Shown piece by piece: positions 60,797-60,962 of a DNA stretch of 60,962 nt. The position numbers and the translations under genes were made by a program. Source of the stretch: CAZADH01 sp964483805 (GTDB lineage: Bacteria > Muiribacteriota > Ozemobacteria > Ozemobacterales > Ozemobacteraceae); contig CAZADH010000008.1 of the NCBI GenBank assembly GCA_964483805.1, forward strand, positions 1-60,962, read 5' to 3'. Numbering within the stretch: position 1 is the stretch's first letter; each line of letters starts with the position of its first letter. Below the pieces are notes generated by a model. That model did not search any database. It was not told the origin of the DNA and worked only from the letters and a program-made list of their open reading frames with translations.

Positions 60797-60962
60797 ATGG
60801 TGTCCCGACCTGAACAAAAGTTCGAAGAGGAGACACCAGCAATAATGTATCAGCGCAGCATTACGAAGGAAGAGATGGCTCGAGTGGCAGAGACGAATTC
60901 GTATCATGTCCCGAATGGTACTAAGTTAAGCACCCTCGGCCCTCTTGCCGCGATGTGGGACC
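60797..60962 (+). CDS. Partial protein running off the window, unknown
   Basis: ATG 60797 (MVSRPEQKFEEETPAIMYQR) opens a frame with no stop to the window end, 55 codons so far. GGGAG and AAAGG lie upstream. An internal ATG at 60845 is an alternative. The sequence is AT-richer than the neighbourhood. The product cannot be named from this fragment; SITKEEMARVAETNSYHVPN shows no recognised motif. Confidence 0.5.
   Translation, partial: MVSRPEQKFEEETPAIMYQRSITKEEMARVAETNSYHVPNGTKLSTLGPLAAMWD

Overview
This 61 kb window is GC-rich bacterial chromosome, judged by eye at over 60% GC in most genes. It carries two 10-base runs of N, so it is a scaffolded draft assembly. The gene content suggests an envelope-complex, probably diderm, uncultured lineage: two operons of prepilin-like proteins, very large secreted beta-rich proteins, a soluble lytic transglycosylase-like protein, a DivIVA/YggU pair, an EF-G-2-type GTPase and a tubulin-like protein with a vWA partner. 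Candidatus Riflebacteria/Ozemobacteria would fit, but no rRNA or universal marker settles the taxonomy. No tRNA, rRNA, CRISPR array or complete insertion sequence was seen.

Layout. 0-7.6 kb: a secreted repeat protein, a degenerate 5'-nucleotidase-like lipoprotein, a membrane diguanylate cyclase and a hybrid histidine kinase broken by an assembly gap. 7.7-16.5 kb: one 2,933-residue repeat lipoprotein. 16.6-19 kb: a small accessory island with a HEPN/MNT module lying between a DUF4143-type ATPase gene and a truncated duplicate of that gene's 3' end. 19.2-25.7 kb: four translationally coupled pseudopilin genes, the first fused to about 1,400 residues of propeller, PA14-like and kelch-like sequence. 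25.8-30.8 kb: methyltransferases, the divIVA-yggU group and a cyanophycinase-like protein without its catalytic serine. 31-37 kb: a second HEPN/MNT module and two large tandem paralogues of unknown family. 37-41.9 kb: a second minor-pseudopilin operon. 42.4-45.1 kb: a histidine kinase and coaE. 45.2-49.9 kb: a tubulin-like/membrane/vWA operon behind a near-consensus promoter. 50-52.2 kb: an orphan protein and a non-coding region with parS-like, DnaA-box-like and REP-like sequences. 52.2-61 kb: lytic transglycosylase, EF-G-like factor, a ComEC-like secreted metallo-beta-lactamase protein, an unknown secreted protein and a partial gene.

The main sequence-level finding is not a gene. AT-rich palindromes of the form AATAC-N3-GTATT, and the related octamer GTAAATAC, recur through this GC-rich DNA on both strands and in several reading frames, far above simple expectation. 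Three of the palindromes sit right behind stop codons. The pattern looks like a dispersed DNA-level signal. Functional assignments come from reading motifs only; no database search was run.
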